A DNA stretch of 64,000 bases from Sipunculus nudus (Eukaryota; Annelida; Sipuncula; Golfingiida; Sipunculidae): assembly GCA_026874595.1 (NCBI GenBank), contig CM049317.1, positions 12,626,882 to 12,690,881 on the forward strand. Direction: 5' to 3'. Under the pieces are notes generated by a model. The model was not told the origin of the DNA, ran no database searches, and saw nothing but the letters and a program-made list of their open reading frames with translations. Positions 19,891-33,964 of this stretch are shown here, in pieces. The position numbers and the translations under genes were made by a program. Within the stretch, counting starts at the first letter, position 1. Every line of letters begins with the position of its first letter.

Positions 19891-22108
19891 TAACCTACAC
19901 GAGTCTTCTTTGTTCGCTCACGTATACTTACAATGTAATGAATATTCTTTGCTATTGGGTTTTTAATAAAATCTTGTAACAAATCACGCATTTTAACTTT
20001 GAATTCTAAACAGAATGTGAACAATGCTGTTGATGTACTTTGAATTAAATTTATAATTATATTTTTCTGAACAATTTATGTGATTTTAAACTTAATATCT
20101 GTGCATCTTAGTTAGCTCAAGGAAATTTCTGCTAAGAATAGTTTTTACAACGCGTGTATAACAGATGTATGAGCTAGTTTATATACAAGAAGTATGTGAA
20201 CACGGTTGATCCGATGGTGGATGGTTGCATTAGAACAGAAGCTGAAAAGTGACCACTGTGGTTGTCTGACATGCCGCCAGATGTCCTTGTTGAAGGCGTT
20301 TACATTATTGAAGGACCCCACCTGTTATAAATCTAATACTTATAAAAGGAATTCGGTTCACGTTTATTCGCAATGTTGTCTAAAACCGCGTTGTGTACAA
20401 TATTGTGTCATACATCATTTTAAAGGTTATTATCCCCGCAGTGACATAGGCGATATGAAAATAAATAATTTTTAATATCCATATAATTTTGAGTGATTTC
20501 CCGTTATTCTACCGAGCACAGCCGAACTGCCTTCGGCAATCACCGGAATACGTGCATCGTGGTCACTTAACCTCTAACACTAAGGACTATTGTTCATATG
20601 AATAACGCTTGCTTTCAATGAGGGATTTGACCCACGTGCGTGGTCAGTAAAGTGAAAAACACATGTTTCTCGCTTTATGAAATGGAGAGTTCGACCCAGG
20701 AGGATTAATGACATAATCTAATTCAAGGTCCCAATTTCTGGAATAGGGCGGGGGTGGTGGCGGGGGTTTCAGGCCTCAAAATTTGTCTGATACGATGTAA
20801 AAAAGGTTATGGTGGCTGAAAATGGGATCCTGACCCACGCCATGGAGTCCCACTGGGTCCGCTTCTGCTACTTACGATGTATGCATATTTCTGTTTCCTT
20901 CTTCAGGGACAGTTTCCTTGCAACGTACATATAATTAATCTTTCATGTGTTCCTCACATCAACCTATTCTTTATACGTCCAACGATAAAAACCAGTCAAA
21001 TATCAACGAAACACTGTATGCCTCCGGGTCTCATTCCGGTTCGCAATGTAAACCATCACTGATCAGGTCTTCAAGGTAAACATACCGGGGTATGATTTTC
21101 CCACGAGCACAGCGCCACAAAATAACAGAAAAAAAATATTTGTACATATCGTATTCCGAAAATACCCCACTAAAAATCTATATTTTCTTTAAAATTTTAT
21201 AATGAAAAATGAGCCAACATTCAATATCTCAGTAAATATATCTCCCAAACCGCGGTAAAAAGCCCGGTATACCGGATTTATCAGCTAGTACATACATATA
21301 AACAAACGACAGCCTCTGTGCGGTGGGATGGGCGGTTTATGGTATAGTTTTATCAAAGGTTAAAGGGGTTAACTTCAGATATTATAGACGTCAGATATCG
21401 GAACAGAACTCTTGAAATTATGTTAACGATCTTTTCACATCATTACCAGAACCGAAATCCATTTTTGCACGTCAGAAGTCACAGGAAACAAATGAACAGT
21501 TAAACCGACATATAATCAATACAAATTGAGAAGACATCACGAACATTTTTGTCATTCATAATCATTTATTTACATGTTGTACAGACATATTTGGCTACAG
21601 TTCAAATGTTGGTGGAAGCTGCCTCATATTATACCAAACTTTAACAACCTTTATCATTCAAACATTTGACAAGTTCATGAAGCAAGAAATACGTGTAAGA
21701 AATACTTGTAATCTTCACACGTGTCCACCAAGGAAAACTCATTAGATATCAATAAAACCAATTTTTATATAAACAACAATATCGCTCGAACTAATATTAG
21801 CACTGCAATGTGTAGGACAGGGCCGATGGCTAAACAAATATCCTGAAAAGGCTGAAGGGTCATTATCCATAAAAGTCAGCAACGAAGGTATTTTTTTCAC
21901 GGTAAGGATGTTGAAACTATTAATCCCCTCTCTGGATCAGTCCCTTAAGCGAAATATATTTTCAAATCAGCTTTTGTTCACACATGTACAGAACAGGTAT
22001 ATTTTAAGCTAGGGTTTTGCCCATTTAAATAACATTGGTGTGATTAGGTATATCTTATTTACAATATTTATTCCGTATTTACACAATATGTCTAAGACAG
22101 CTTATCGA
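19891..22108. other. Intergenic DNA, no gene recognised
   Basis: Open frames at 20206-20475 and 20877-21062 have no recognisable domain. A G-rich patch lies at 20745-20770. At 20850-20870 the phrase GGGTCCGCTTCTGCTAC (reverse complement GTAGCAGAAGCGGACCC) resembles AGAAGCGGATT at 30777 and AGAAGCAGATCC at 37464, hinting at one interspersed family. Confidence 0.45.
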
Positions 22109-22161
22109 TATATATATATAAATATATATATATGTATATATATGTGTATATATATATATAT
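22109..22161. repeat. Interrupted (TA)n tract left of the MITE
   Basis: TA-rich run with occasional AA and TG interruptions; it may be the left half of the tract into which the MITE inserted. Confidence 0.9.
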
Positions 22162-23458
22162 ACTGTAGATTCAGAAATATTAGTTGGGATTTTATTTTCG
22201 TGGTTTTCGTGGATCAAGATAATCCACGAATTCATGATTCCAACGATCAAAAAATCTCACGGTCAGAGGATATACGGTATCTCAACGGCAGCTGGTGGTC
22301 GACTTTATATTTATAATTGTTACCGCTGGCTGAATTTTCAATAAAGATACAAAAATTGTTTATTACTTTTTTATGATTGTTTTTGATACAATCATTAAAT
22401 GCACTGAATTGCTTTTCGTAAATTACTATAAAAATACGAGATTTATAAATATTCTTTTGTCAATTAAATTATTTCCCCTAATATCGTACGAACACGGCCC
22501 CCTGATATCTTTACAATAAAACAATACCAAAGTATAATTTAAACTGAAAACGTATTTTCCTCTTATCAGCATTTCGGATGAAAAATTCAAGAACAATACC
22601 ACATTTCTGTCGAGCAAAGCGGTAGTTCTGACACGCCAAGAACGGTACACAAGTTCCAATGTTCGTAACCATAGCTACCGAGGCACGGCTTTTTCGGAAC
22701 CGGCCTTTTCAACCTTCTTTCAATAGATATTAAACGAGACTTACGCTACCTATTGGTCCAAAAGACAAGGGCCGTGTAAACTCATTTGCATTACCGCGGG
22801 ACGCGAAAGAGCACTTATTCCGAATAAGGCGGTACTTTTCCGAAGATTGCCGATAGTGGTACATATATATGTTAGCGTAAGTAAGCGTCACCGAATACTA
22901 TTAGGCAAATTATTTCTTTATAATCTCCAAATATAGCTGACATGATGAATGACGAACGAACCGTGTCTCGTCTCACCGCCCCATCAGGGATTTACAGGCG
23001 CCACATGTGACTACCGCCTAGATAAAAAAAAGTTAAAAACCTTCATGTGGACGGTCCCGTTTATTTCTTTCCTCCGGTCAAGTGTTGATTTACGTTTTCT
23101 GTGAACGTGGTGTGATCGGGTGTTATAACTGATAGCCGATGTATCGGGTGTTACAACTAACAGCCGATATATCGCCCAGCACGTGTCGGTCACGGCTGAT
23201 TAATTCTTTGTTAGGCTCGCGTCGGGCGGAGCATGTTTGTTCAACACTGACCTGATTGACCGCGGTACAGGCGCACCGTGCGATAAGCATCTGAGCCAAA
23301 CCACCTGTGTACATCGGGCTCGTCTTCCTTGCGCATATGGAGGTATTAATAACCATAATTTTCTAAAGTTTTCTTTGTCTTTCCACGAATTCAAATACCC
23401 CACGATATGCGTTTTGTACAAAAACCACGAAATTTTAAGCCCACGATATTATCTGAAT

Positions 23459-23465
<7 letters not shown>
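22162..23465. mobile_element. 1.3-kb MITE-like element with TIRs, inside a (TA)n tract
   Basis: The left end reads ACTGTAGATTCAGA..ATAT and continues TTTTCGTGGTTTTCGTGG. The right end, read on the reverse strand, is ACTGTAGATTCAGATAATAT then AATTTCGTGGTTTTTGT. Both ends abut TA: a (TA)n tract lies on the left (22109-22161) and a long one on the right (23466-23534), fitting a TA target duplication. No transposase frame was recognised. A short internal tandem repeat at 23115-23175 repeats GATAGCCGATGTATCGGGTG. Confidence 0.8.

Positions 23466-23534
<69 letters not shown>
23466..23534. repeat. (TA)n microsatellite right of the MITE
   Basis: About 34 uninterrupted TA dinucleotides immediately after the right TIR. 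Confidence 0.97.
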
Positions 23535-23536
<2 letters not shown>

Positions 23537-24158
23537 TGATGTACATCTTTGTCTCATATTACTTCTGCTCATATAGGTACATTTTATAATATGATTGTCA
23601 TCACACGATGGGGTAAAGGAACCCCGTTCAGTATGAACTGTATAATTATTAAAATGCCGAAGGTTGAGCATTGTGACCAAGCCAGGAGCAGAGCTGGCCT
23701 CACTCAATGAGCGCCGCCTCTTTTCGACCAAGAAAATTGGGAAATCGATTGCTTGTAGTATATGTTCAACACTGAAAACGGAGCCGGGATTTTGCGTCTT
23801 AACCATCTTCATTCCTAAACTTACATAAGGTTTCATTCGCTACTGAGGGCCGACGTTTCTTAACACCTTAAGAATTCGCAACTCTCGTATTAATCTTGTG
23901 TTCAATGTCTAATTAGGCCATACAAAAATGATTCGCCGTCAACATTTTTCGGGGATCATTATTTTCTACAAGAAGATCAGGTCCTTGTTAACGTTGCTAT
24001 TTATTGATAAAGCACAATTCCTATAAACAATTCTGAAAGGTATGGACAAAAAGACTAATTTTGGTGTTAATCACCACTTCAAGAATTTACGCAAATATTT
24101 GTATTTGCTAAGTATGAATGCAATACTCTACATATTGAGTCTAGATCTGTATAGAAAA
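23535..24158. other. Intergenic DNA, no gene recognised
   Basis: The reverse-strand open frame spanning 23459-23836 runs through the (TA)n tract and has no domain, so it is treated as chance. Confidence 0.5.
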
Positions 24159-24747
24159 CAAGCGCACAACAAACGTGCATAATACGCCCGTCGTATGCCT
24201 TGTGACCTCTGACCTCATTATGTATGCATGAAATATGCTGAGAATTTAATTGAGGTTTAGAAGTAGGGAATCTTGTCACCTTGCACCATATGTTTTGTTC
24301 CAGAACCCGTACAACGCTATTTTTTTGCGTTGAGTTTCCTACAAGTTGTCCTCGGCGCTGCCGCTCTAGATTTTAAGACAGATACAACAGTGCGATAACC
24401 CATGACCTCATTAAATATGCGTCGATTTGGCTGGAAATCAAAATTAGTCGAGATATTTTACTGTTTAACATTTCTGTAGAGTTTTATCAAACTCCATCGT
24501 ATTCCTCTAAGTTATAGCGGTGACACCAAAAAGAAGCCTAGTGACTTCTGACCTGATTAAATATGCACGGATTTTGTCCATAATCAAACTCGGGCGAGGT
24601 AATCTATTAGTGAGTAGCTATTGTGAGTTCGTAAAAATGCATAAATGTAGGTTATCGCGGCGACACTAAAAGTAATCGGACGGACGGACGGCATGACGGA
24701 CGGTGGGTATACCATAATACGTCCCGTCATAGACGGGCGTATAAAAA
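24159..24747 (-). mobile_element. Small Helentron-like element on the reverse strand
   Basis: Read on the reverse strand it starts TTTTTATACGCCCGTCTATG then ACGGGACGTATTATGG, followed by CCGTCCGTCATGCCGTCC. It has about three diverged ~150-200-bp units sharing 'TGACCT.ATTAAATATGC', and ends GACGGGCGTATTATG..GCGCTTG before TTTTC. Start after a T-run, GTCC-rich head, internal repeats and a CTTG/TTTT 3' end match the other elements in this window. Confidence 0.55.
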
Positions 24748-25957
24748 TAAGTCTGCAAAATGGTGCAAGTTTTCGTTCTATGTCTCTGTAAGTAATGCTT
24801 TTAAATAAACATAATTTATGATATGTACAGATATATGGCAAGTTTTAGAATGAGTTCTCATATTTCAAGATTTTTTAATTGGATAGAAAACAGAAACAGA
24901 AAATGGCAGAAGAAAATACCAAAATCGATTGTTATGCACTCGGGTGAACGAAGGCACCCGATAAACATCCCCGTCCTAGAGGGAGGCTAAACCTGAAATA
25001 CCTATCGTCAAATGTTGAAATCAAGCGTTAGACGAGGCTTCCAATGTTACAAATATTATTTTATTTAAAGCTTCACGCCATCTACATTAGTAAATAGGGC
25101 AACATTAGTAAGTCACACCGGAAGACCCTAAAATCACAGAATAAAACATCATCAATTAAAACATGTCAGGTTGGAGGAACATAATAGCGGCTTACACTAG
25201 TATATCTCTTAATATTAAATATACTAAAAATACTAATACTAAAAATTGTATAACTTCAAACCAATCTTCAACATCGCTATTTTACTATTCATTTTGCTAC
25301 AGACCTATTTTCTAATCCTCCTTTATCCTCGATGTTCACAAAGCCCGTAGGAGCTGCCATACTTTATAATGAACCTGTATATGGAATGTATACTCTAAGC
25401 GTCAAATACATAATCGAGCAGGGACCCGTCTACATGGCGTCACCATAGTGACTGTCTCAAATGTAGCCTCTTCCACGTGTTCACTCACGCCACTGGGAAT
25501 AGGGTATGTACAAGAGACTGTCCCAAATGTCCCAAACGCACCAACTGTGCCACACGGATTCGAGCTTCTAACACAAGGAGCTTCTTAGTTGTGAATCCCG
25601 ACTTGACTTCTTGTATCTCACCTGCGTGTCCGTCCAGTAAGGTAAATGTTTTCCTCATAATATGATTTTTTTTTCATTAATATTCTTGTGTCGAAAGCTG
25701 ATACTCCCAGTAAACAAGCAAAATTTCAGAATTAAACAAGATGAATCGTTAGTTTAAATAAGATTTCCAATATGACAATTGCTCATAAGTGCGCTGTATA
25801 AAGAGTGTATGCTTGTTATTTTCCTTGTAGATGACATAAGAAAAAGTTGGGGTTTTAAATGAATGCTAATGTCATTGTTTTCGTGCATAATATTTTTCTT
25901 CTGTAAAAATTGTTATAGAAATCCATAAGAGTTTATTTACTGAGGACGGTCACCAGT
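24748..25957. other. 3' flank of MyD88-C, no further gene seen
   Basis: Contains the possible polyadenylation signal listed separately. The small frame at 25477-25665 is cysteine-containing but has no recognisable fold. No exon is assigned. Confidence 0.5.
25932..25937 (-). promoter_or_regulatory. Candidate polyadenylation signal of MyD88-C
   Basis: AATAAA on the reverse strand, about 20 nt after the stop codon. If used, the 3' UTR would be unusually short. Confidence 0.4.
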
Positions 25958-26268
25958 CTACACCGAAGAGATTGACGTCATCCTTGTCCAGGGCCTGTCA
26001 ATGTGAGGCTCGCTCATGCTCCGTTTAAGCGCCTTGATAGCGTTTTTGCCTCCAGTCGTAGAGAGGGCGATGGACCTGAGATCCGTCTGAGGCGACTCGT
26101 GTTCCCAACTTCCGGTGGAGTACTTGCTTTTGATGGTGTCACAAAGACGCTTCCAAAACCATCTCTGGAACTGTGGACGGGTGTAGTTGAGCATGGCCAT
26201 AAACTGAAGGATTCTCGGCACTCTGCACGGCTTGATTATGATTGGTATAATCTTCTGCTGCCCAGCAT
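25958..26268 (-). CDS. MYD88-like: MyD88-C exon 7 (TIR end, Box 3 and serine-rich tail)
   Basis: 311 nt, ending in TAG at 25960-25958. Encodes KIIPIIIKPCRVP, MLNYTRPQFQRWFWKRL (Box 3) and then about 60 residues beyond the usual MyD88 end. The tail contains TDLRSIALS, KNAIKALKRSMSEP and ends in TSISSV. RSMSEP fits the RSxSxP class of 14-3-3-binding sites if the second serine is phosphorylated. Confidence 0.95.
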
Positions 26269-29200
26269 CTGTATGATATAATATTATGATCATATATAAA
26301 GTATAAGCTAAATCATAGATGCACATCAGGCATCTGTCATTTGTACAAATAGAATATCATTAATTATATGAAGGATAATATAAACAATAGTTGCTCGACG
26401 TAGGTTAAAATATAAATAGAAGGTTTCGGCAGTGTCTTTAACCAGATAACAAACATTTTCCACGATACTGGCAACACCTGTTGGCGACATTTAACACTAG
26501 GAGTTCGGGTTGGATTAATCGATGAAGAAAGATCAGAATAAGTCGTATTTCAAATGCAAAAATAACGTCTTCTAAATAATTTTAATTGGCAAAATTACGT
26601 GGTCTGTAACTTGTTTTGGTTTAAAACTGCCACTGCAGGCGTCGATTTTGTTACGTGTCCGGAAGAGCAAGGCCATATTTTAATCATTTTATTATAGGAG
26701 GCTTTAGTTAAAAAGCTGATCACTGAATAATATATCATACTTATATGATTCATGACCTTTTGGTCAACTATACCTGAACATGTTATGCATTATACGTGCG
26801 AGATTAAGTCAAATCTGACATCCTGTAGAGGGATTTGGTAAAAGATATTTATTCCGTCTTGCGACAATGAAGCTTTTATTGATTTTGGAGTAATCCTAGT
26901 AACAGAAATCTAGTTTGGCTGTGGTATGTGCTCTCTCGGTACGAGCTCTCTCGTTTATATTTCTGAGATGACAAGGTGTCTCACCTGGCGACAATGAACT
27001 GGCGTAGCGGATCTCAAACTGACACTGCGGTGACCCGATGTACTCCGGCGATAAGACGATCAAAGTACGCCGACATCTGGAATGTAAAGGTACACGCCAT
27101 GTTTGTAAACGACACAAGGTTTTAGGATTCGCTATACCTAGTATATTTACTACTGATCGAAATAAACAGAATTCCAGAAAGCCTATGGCATGTTGATCAG
27201 CAACGGACATGTGCATAAATTACTTATTACTTACATTTATCATAGATGGATAAGGCAGGGGTTGAAATATGGTTATATATCAGAATGTAATATATGCGAT
27301 ATCTCGTCCTGCAGAGGTTGAAATTACATCAGGTTCAATAGCACACCGATAAGATACATTTTTCAGTTAAGTTGAACAATTTGCACAATTATGACTGTTT
27401 GTATTTAGGAAATATACATATGGTCAGATTTTACTTGATGGTAGGACTCCAAGAGAGCTTATGATTGGCTGGTGCAGGAATGACGTCATGCACAGAATTT
27501 AATGATGAATAAAATTTAGCAATACACGTTGGTTTATCCTCTGAAAACTTGAATACCGAAAGTGTCAGAAATACTACACGCTTTTAATGAGATCTAGAAT
27601 TGTTGGTTACAAGGTCTTCGTCATGGAAGAGTTGACATTGCCCAGGGATATACTGGCTGTGCTGCTAAAAGTTATATTTCGCGTTTATGATTCGGTCAAA
27701 TTATAGCAAAACTTGACTCACGCCTGCAGACTAGAAACGGAATCGCCGGTACGCGTTTGGAACCGGTTTATCGCACACCGGGCACAAGAAGAACGAACTA
27801 AGTACTGTAAACCATCTTTCAAGTGGACTAATATGAACCGAACTGATGCGGAATAAGGGCTTACTACCGACAAATTGATCCGATTCACCACCCGGATTAG
27901 TTACTATAGTGCGGATACCAACATAGAGGGATACTTAGGATCCATTGCGAAATTTCGAAATAATAATTCCTCAGGATGTATAGGATAATACAGAAAATTA
28001 CCCCCCTCCCCCTTCGCCCCCACTTCCATTCGAAACTTGGCTTCGGTCCCGACACTTCAAGGCCAAACATAGGCAGTTGCGTGACAACAGTTTACTCCCA
28101 ACTCAGTTATAATATAGACGTATACATCTTATTGCGGTAGGGTTTTCGTATACCATTGCTTTTTAAATGTAAGTAGGCACTACCTCTCTCAGCGCAATTA
28201 AAAAAAACGCCTTACCTCTCTTCAATGACCTGCGCAGTAATTTCGTAAGCAGAGTCTCCAAAAATCAGGTCTCGTTCTGGGATCAGGAGTTTGAGTTTGT
28301 ATTTCTTCTCCAGGACACGAATCATGCGCTCAACGAAGGGCAAGTCTTCTTCACAATAACTCACGTAGGCGTCGAATTGTTCCCTCTCACCGGCCTCTGA
28401 AACAAGAATCATTCATAACATGTACACATTTCCCTTTCATACATGGCTTCATGAAAGCTACAATTCCTTCAAATTTCGAATTTAAACAAAAATGTAGTTT
28501 TATTAGATAATAAGGTTTGATTCCAATGGTGGATACAGGAACTAAGGGTGTGTGTTTGGACTTTATACGTAGCTCTCATACCAGAAGTAAGTGAAAACCC
28601 GTGTGCGACGCATAATCCGGCGTCTCTTTTCCCTAACGAGCATGAACTTGCTAATTCAATTTTCAGATTTTTTTAGGGCCCAGATCAGGGGTTGAGCGTC
28701 CTCTGTGTCCCCTTCTAATTCCGTCCCTAGTTCCCGAGGGTGGCCTTGTCTGTTAAATGAGGCTGACGATAAACGATAAATTAAATTGTGACCCCTGTAC
28801 GTTGAACTCATGTACCGCTTTTTAAAAGCTAAACGTGTTATGTGACGTTAGTGCGTCTCCCCTTTTTGCCCCAAATCGCACGAATACGAATAATACCTCA
28901 CTTAAACTACTGGCCATCCCTGATGTCTTCACCCAACGATGTCAAATAAAAGCTAGCATTCTTGGTATTAAGTTTTAATAGAATATATGATATATACAAT
29001 CATTTATGGTTGAAAGGAATGACAACTTGTTAGCAGTTCAAAGTTGGACAGGATCACTAAAATCATGGCGATGAGGAGCGCTGATTCTGACAGGGGCGCA
29101 TATCAGGTTTTATACGGTATCAGTAGGGCGTAATGCTGGTATTATATATGAGTGGTCCTATACCCTATAAGCAGCGGTTCTGCGATGCTAAACTATTTGC

Positions 29201-32200
29201 TGCAATGAGCACTGCAAGAAACCGCGGTTGCCAGTGAAGTTTGGCCAACAGGCGCTGCTGTCTCTGTGGAATTCCCCTTGTCTAATATTTAACCAATCAT
29301 GAGTTAAGAGCGTAGAGTGGTCCTTGCGCGCATCTGATCATAGTCTCTTACACAGACACACGGTGGCGCTCCGCAAGCCCCCAGTGGGTCTGTAAACGGA
29401 GACCATTTTTGGCCTGGGATTCCGCCCGAATCTATTCAGATGAGTTCAAGCTGCGCATGCGTGGTACGCGATTCCGTTCAGGTAGAGCTGCAAGCGAGTC
29501 ATGGGCACGAAACACATTTTCGCTATCAAAAGTCACTCAAATTAGGATAACTGACGCTGTGTCATTGACGTACGGCATATACTCAGGTTATTGCAGCTTC
29601 TAAGTATCACTCATAAGGGTACCACATGTGCATTCATGATGACATACTGTATTAAACGTTGCACTTCCTGATATCGCTCAAGTCCATGTGATATGTGTGT
29701 ACGTTTTGCCTGCATGCTTCGTGTGCCAGACTGTTATCAATTAATAAATAAAATATCAAAGTACGACCATAATTTGCTTTTTATAAATAAAACTGTTTAA
29801 ATAGTACCATATAATCAGATGGGCTAGCATTAAACCTGTACTGCCAAAGTTTTTCTTCCAAGAAAATTTTCTTAGTGCCACGCCCCCTTTTCTTTGGTTG
29901 GTGTGTACGCGTGTGTGTGTGTGGGGGGGGGGGGGGGCGGAGTTTTTACACAGATGTAGGCATGTGAGAAAATGCCAAAGTTTTGAGCCGAATGAACATA
30001 TATTATTATGTGATATTTAGATACAACAAAATATTAATTATGATTTTCATTTTGTTTTTATTTTTGCACTGGATTAATTTTTTATGTATTTTAACAACAA
30101 ATTATTATTCAAATGTGGTTCCTTTACTGCTAAATGTGACATGTGTAACATCCTGATTACCTTAAATGTTTAAAGACAAATTCATTAAAACAATACATTA
30201 ACTGAAAATATAAAAATAATGCAGTTCAATCATAGATAGTATATATGCTTTTCCACCTTCTGATATAAAGATACATGCAATCAGCAATAATCAGTATGAC
30301 CCAATATATAAGCATTGTGTTCAACAAATAGCATGTGTTTATTAAAAAAACCCATTAAATCAGAGAAAACCCTGTTATGTTATAGTCATGCTGAGTTCAT
30401 AAATAAACTTTCCCAGATTTATTTCATTGTTTTATCATTGCAAGCATTTCATGAATACATTCTATTGATATCCCTATTTTTAACAAGACATGATAATCAT
30501 ACAATATAACCATATCTTATTTATGTTCTGTAATGCATTTGAACTTTAATATCATCTCTTACAGAATGAAAGGTCTTAAACTCTGAATGAGTTTTAATAA
30601 ATCTGCTGGCAGAACATGGCAGTGTTGTAGAATTCCAGTCTGGACTTGGACTCTAGTTCAGACTCAAGTTCACTTTTTAAGGACTCTGACTTGGACGCGA
30701 GGGTCCTGAACTTGGACATCTACTTAGACTCGCAGGTATAAGGACTCAAGAAATCAGCCAGAGTCCATCTCAAGCAGAAGCGGATTGAGGGGGGTCCTGA
30801 GGTCATATGCTGCAACCTTTTTTCAGGATTTCAGACAACATTTTGTGGCCTGGATCCCCCTTTTATCAGGCCTCGGGACCTTATTTTGACTGTTGAGTCC
30901 AATAAAAAAGAAAACTCACATATTATGTTCAGATTGTGCACATGGGTTAACTACTAATTGAATATTATAAAAAAATAAGACAAAACATACCAAGATTTAG
31001 CTCTGTATCAGGAGTTAAATCTAATTAAACATTTAAATAAAGCACACTTGAAAATTAATAAATTTGCATGATTATCTCAAATATCCTTTTCCAAGTTCTT
31101 TTAATAAGAAAATTTGTGTCAAACTTGGACTCTGCATGTACCAAATGACTCAGACTTGAAGAAGGTGGACTTGGACGTAAACCTTAAGGACTCAGATTTG
31201 GAATTGGACTCGAGTGACCTGGACTCTGACTTGCACTTGGACTTGGATGGGTTGGACTCAACTACATCACTGGACCATGAACCCTCATGGTAGGGAATGC
31301 AAATAATCTTTCCTTTAAGATCAACTTTTCAGTATATATCAAAAGAATACAGAATTACACAAGACTGAAGCAGTCAGATCTAAGGCAACAGCCTGGCATG
31401 TGACAGCTTATCTACTTATTACTTTATATCAGGTGCTTGATTTGAGAAAAAAAACTTATGTTTTTATGGTTAAAGCACAAAATTGTGTGAAATATAATGT
31501 AAAGTTACATAGACCTGGTATGGACTCTTTGTTTTTAGGCAAGTCTGGTCTTTATTATTGGTATCTCCTTTACTTTGATTTCCTATATTTGAATTAGTAT
31601 TTTTGTTGGACCTAGTGGACTTTCATAAGTATATATTTTACCATAGAAGAAGATCTGTGCTTGTATCCATGTTTTATTAAGGATTTGTTATATGTATTAA
31701 CATTATATAGATATCTAAATACAATGTAGTTATTCACATGACATGAATAGAATGATCATATGTCTGTGTGTCTGCATGCATAGTATTTGACCACTGTCTC
31801 ATTCAAATTTACAGTCATATACACGTAATTGGTACCATGTAAATGCTGTCCTTAAACAATTTTCTCCTTTATGTAAATTTATCTTAATTGCTTTTTTCCT
31901 ACAAAAATACAGGACTTTTTATTTCCACATGTTGTGGGTTAAGTAAGAATTTGATTTTTTTTTCACATGAAATCCACATTGAAAATTTATTAGTGTGCAA
32001 ATCAAGGTTTATAGGTTTCTGCTTTAACTTTCACCTCCAAAATGCAAGTAATTTATTAATGCAGCAGACCTTTACCTTAATATATGAATCACATAGACTA
32101 ACACGGAGCATGTATTCACCTATTTTTCATCCAATCTACCCCTAAGCATACACCCCTATAGAGACAGTGGGCTTTGTTTTGTCATGGACATAAGGGTGCT

Positions 32201-33900
32201 TCTTCAGTATCTTACTGGAACTAAAACTTTAAATTTTAGAACTGCACCCGTCCCACAATTACTAGTAGTACAACAGCATGTTCTTTATTTACAGCTGAAC
32301 ATAATATAGTGATCAGCTGTTGAGATGTACCCGGCTATATATGGGAGCATGTCAGTTGCAAAATAAAACCCAGTTTGAGTTACCGGTAAACAGTTTTAAC
32401 AAGGTATTCCTCAGAATTGGTTTTACCACTAATTTCTATTATTCAGAGTGATGTGCTTTGTACATGCAACCCAACATTAGTTAAAGTGCAAGTTGCAAAT
32501 GGGGTGTTAATAGCTTCCTTTAGACAGGGATGATGTGGTCAGAGCCACTTGGCTTAGCTACCTATGTTCACAAAATGTGTGCTAAACTTCTTTTGACCAA
32601 TTCAAAAGAAGCTAATCTTTAAAAAAATATTTTAATATGCTGGGCAAAACTCTGGGGTACATAATGGTTAATCCTGGATAAAATACTTTTAACCCAGGTT
32701 TTACCCACTGGATTGGGTAAAATAGGTTTCACCTTGGTCAAATAGCAACCCTGAATGTACTACTGCTTATTGTCCATAAATCAAATATGGAGTGTCAGGT
32801 GACTTTCCTTTTCAAACAATAATCCCCACTATACCATGTATATGTATATTTTATATCCTTAGGTATCACCTAGAGATCAAAACTATCAAAAGGACATGGA
32901 TATTACTGTGAATGCAATAAATTAAATTAAGTGAGCCTTTAAATGCTGGTTGACTGGCTTTGATTCAGTGAATTATTTGATGCATTGTTACATGCAGCCC
33001 TTATATATACTGATAGTCATATGTGAGAGAGAACATGTGGACAAATGTTAATTGAAGCAATGAAAGGTACTGACACTAGGTTGAACCTCAACTGATCTTT
33101 AATACTGAACATATATCATAAACATTACTAATATATTGCATTTCCCATCAAGAAACATATCTGACCAAAAATAATAAACAGAAATGATGCAACAGTGAAT
33201 GCAATTTTATCAAGCACATGCTAATAAATCTTTAGCATTATAGCCTTTAATCGATGACATTATGCCTATACATGTTAAACTGCAGTGCAACATTCCATAT
33301 CTGAGCACACCTCTATATCCAACTGGAGATGATCAAATACACACAAGCTAGTAATACACAGGGTAGCTGGTATTTTTTACAAAGATGTAACTGAACTGCG
33401 AGCATTAATGCCATATCTTTTCACATTAAAATTTAAGACATATTATCCTTTTAGGTAATTTTTACTCATACTTTTGGTCCTCAGACTTAATTGTCCCTGA
33501 GTTAAAATGTTATTCATAGTGGACCAGTCACAACTGGCATCTGTTTGACTTTTTTTAACCATTGAAAATCCAATTTAACCTTAAACAAAGGTCTCCCCCT
33601 TCATAAAACACAGTTGGGCAAACTCAAACTTTGTCAATTAATTTTATTTGCTGCAAACAAGTTCCATCATTTCTCTTTTAAAGTAACATGTCTTCATTTT
33701 TATTCAAGTTGAAGTATATTTATCTATCAAACGCCCTCTTTTCATTGATAAATCAGAAGTACTGCACATATTTATATGACAAATATATATTTTAATTTTG
33801 AATAATTTGTTATAAGGTTATGGCATGATACTTGGAATGTATATTACACAATGTATGACATATGAGTTAAAATATATGAATCTTTGTGCTGAATGTATAT

Positions 33901-33964
<64 letters not shown>

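Noticed and set aside
26003-26281. 92-codon frame on the + strand over MyD88-C exon 7
   Set aside because: It is the antisense shadow of the coding exon; no domain and no splice context.
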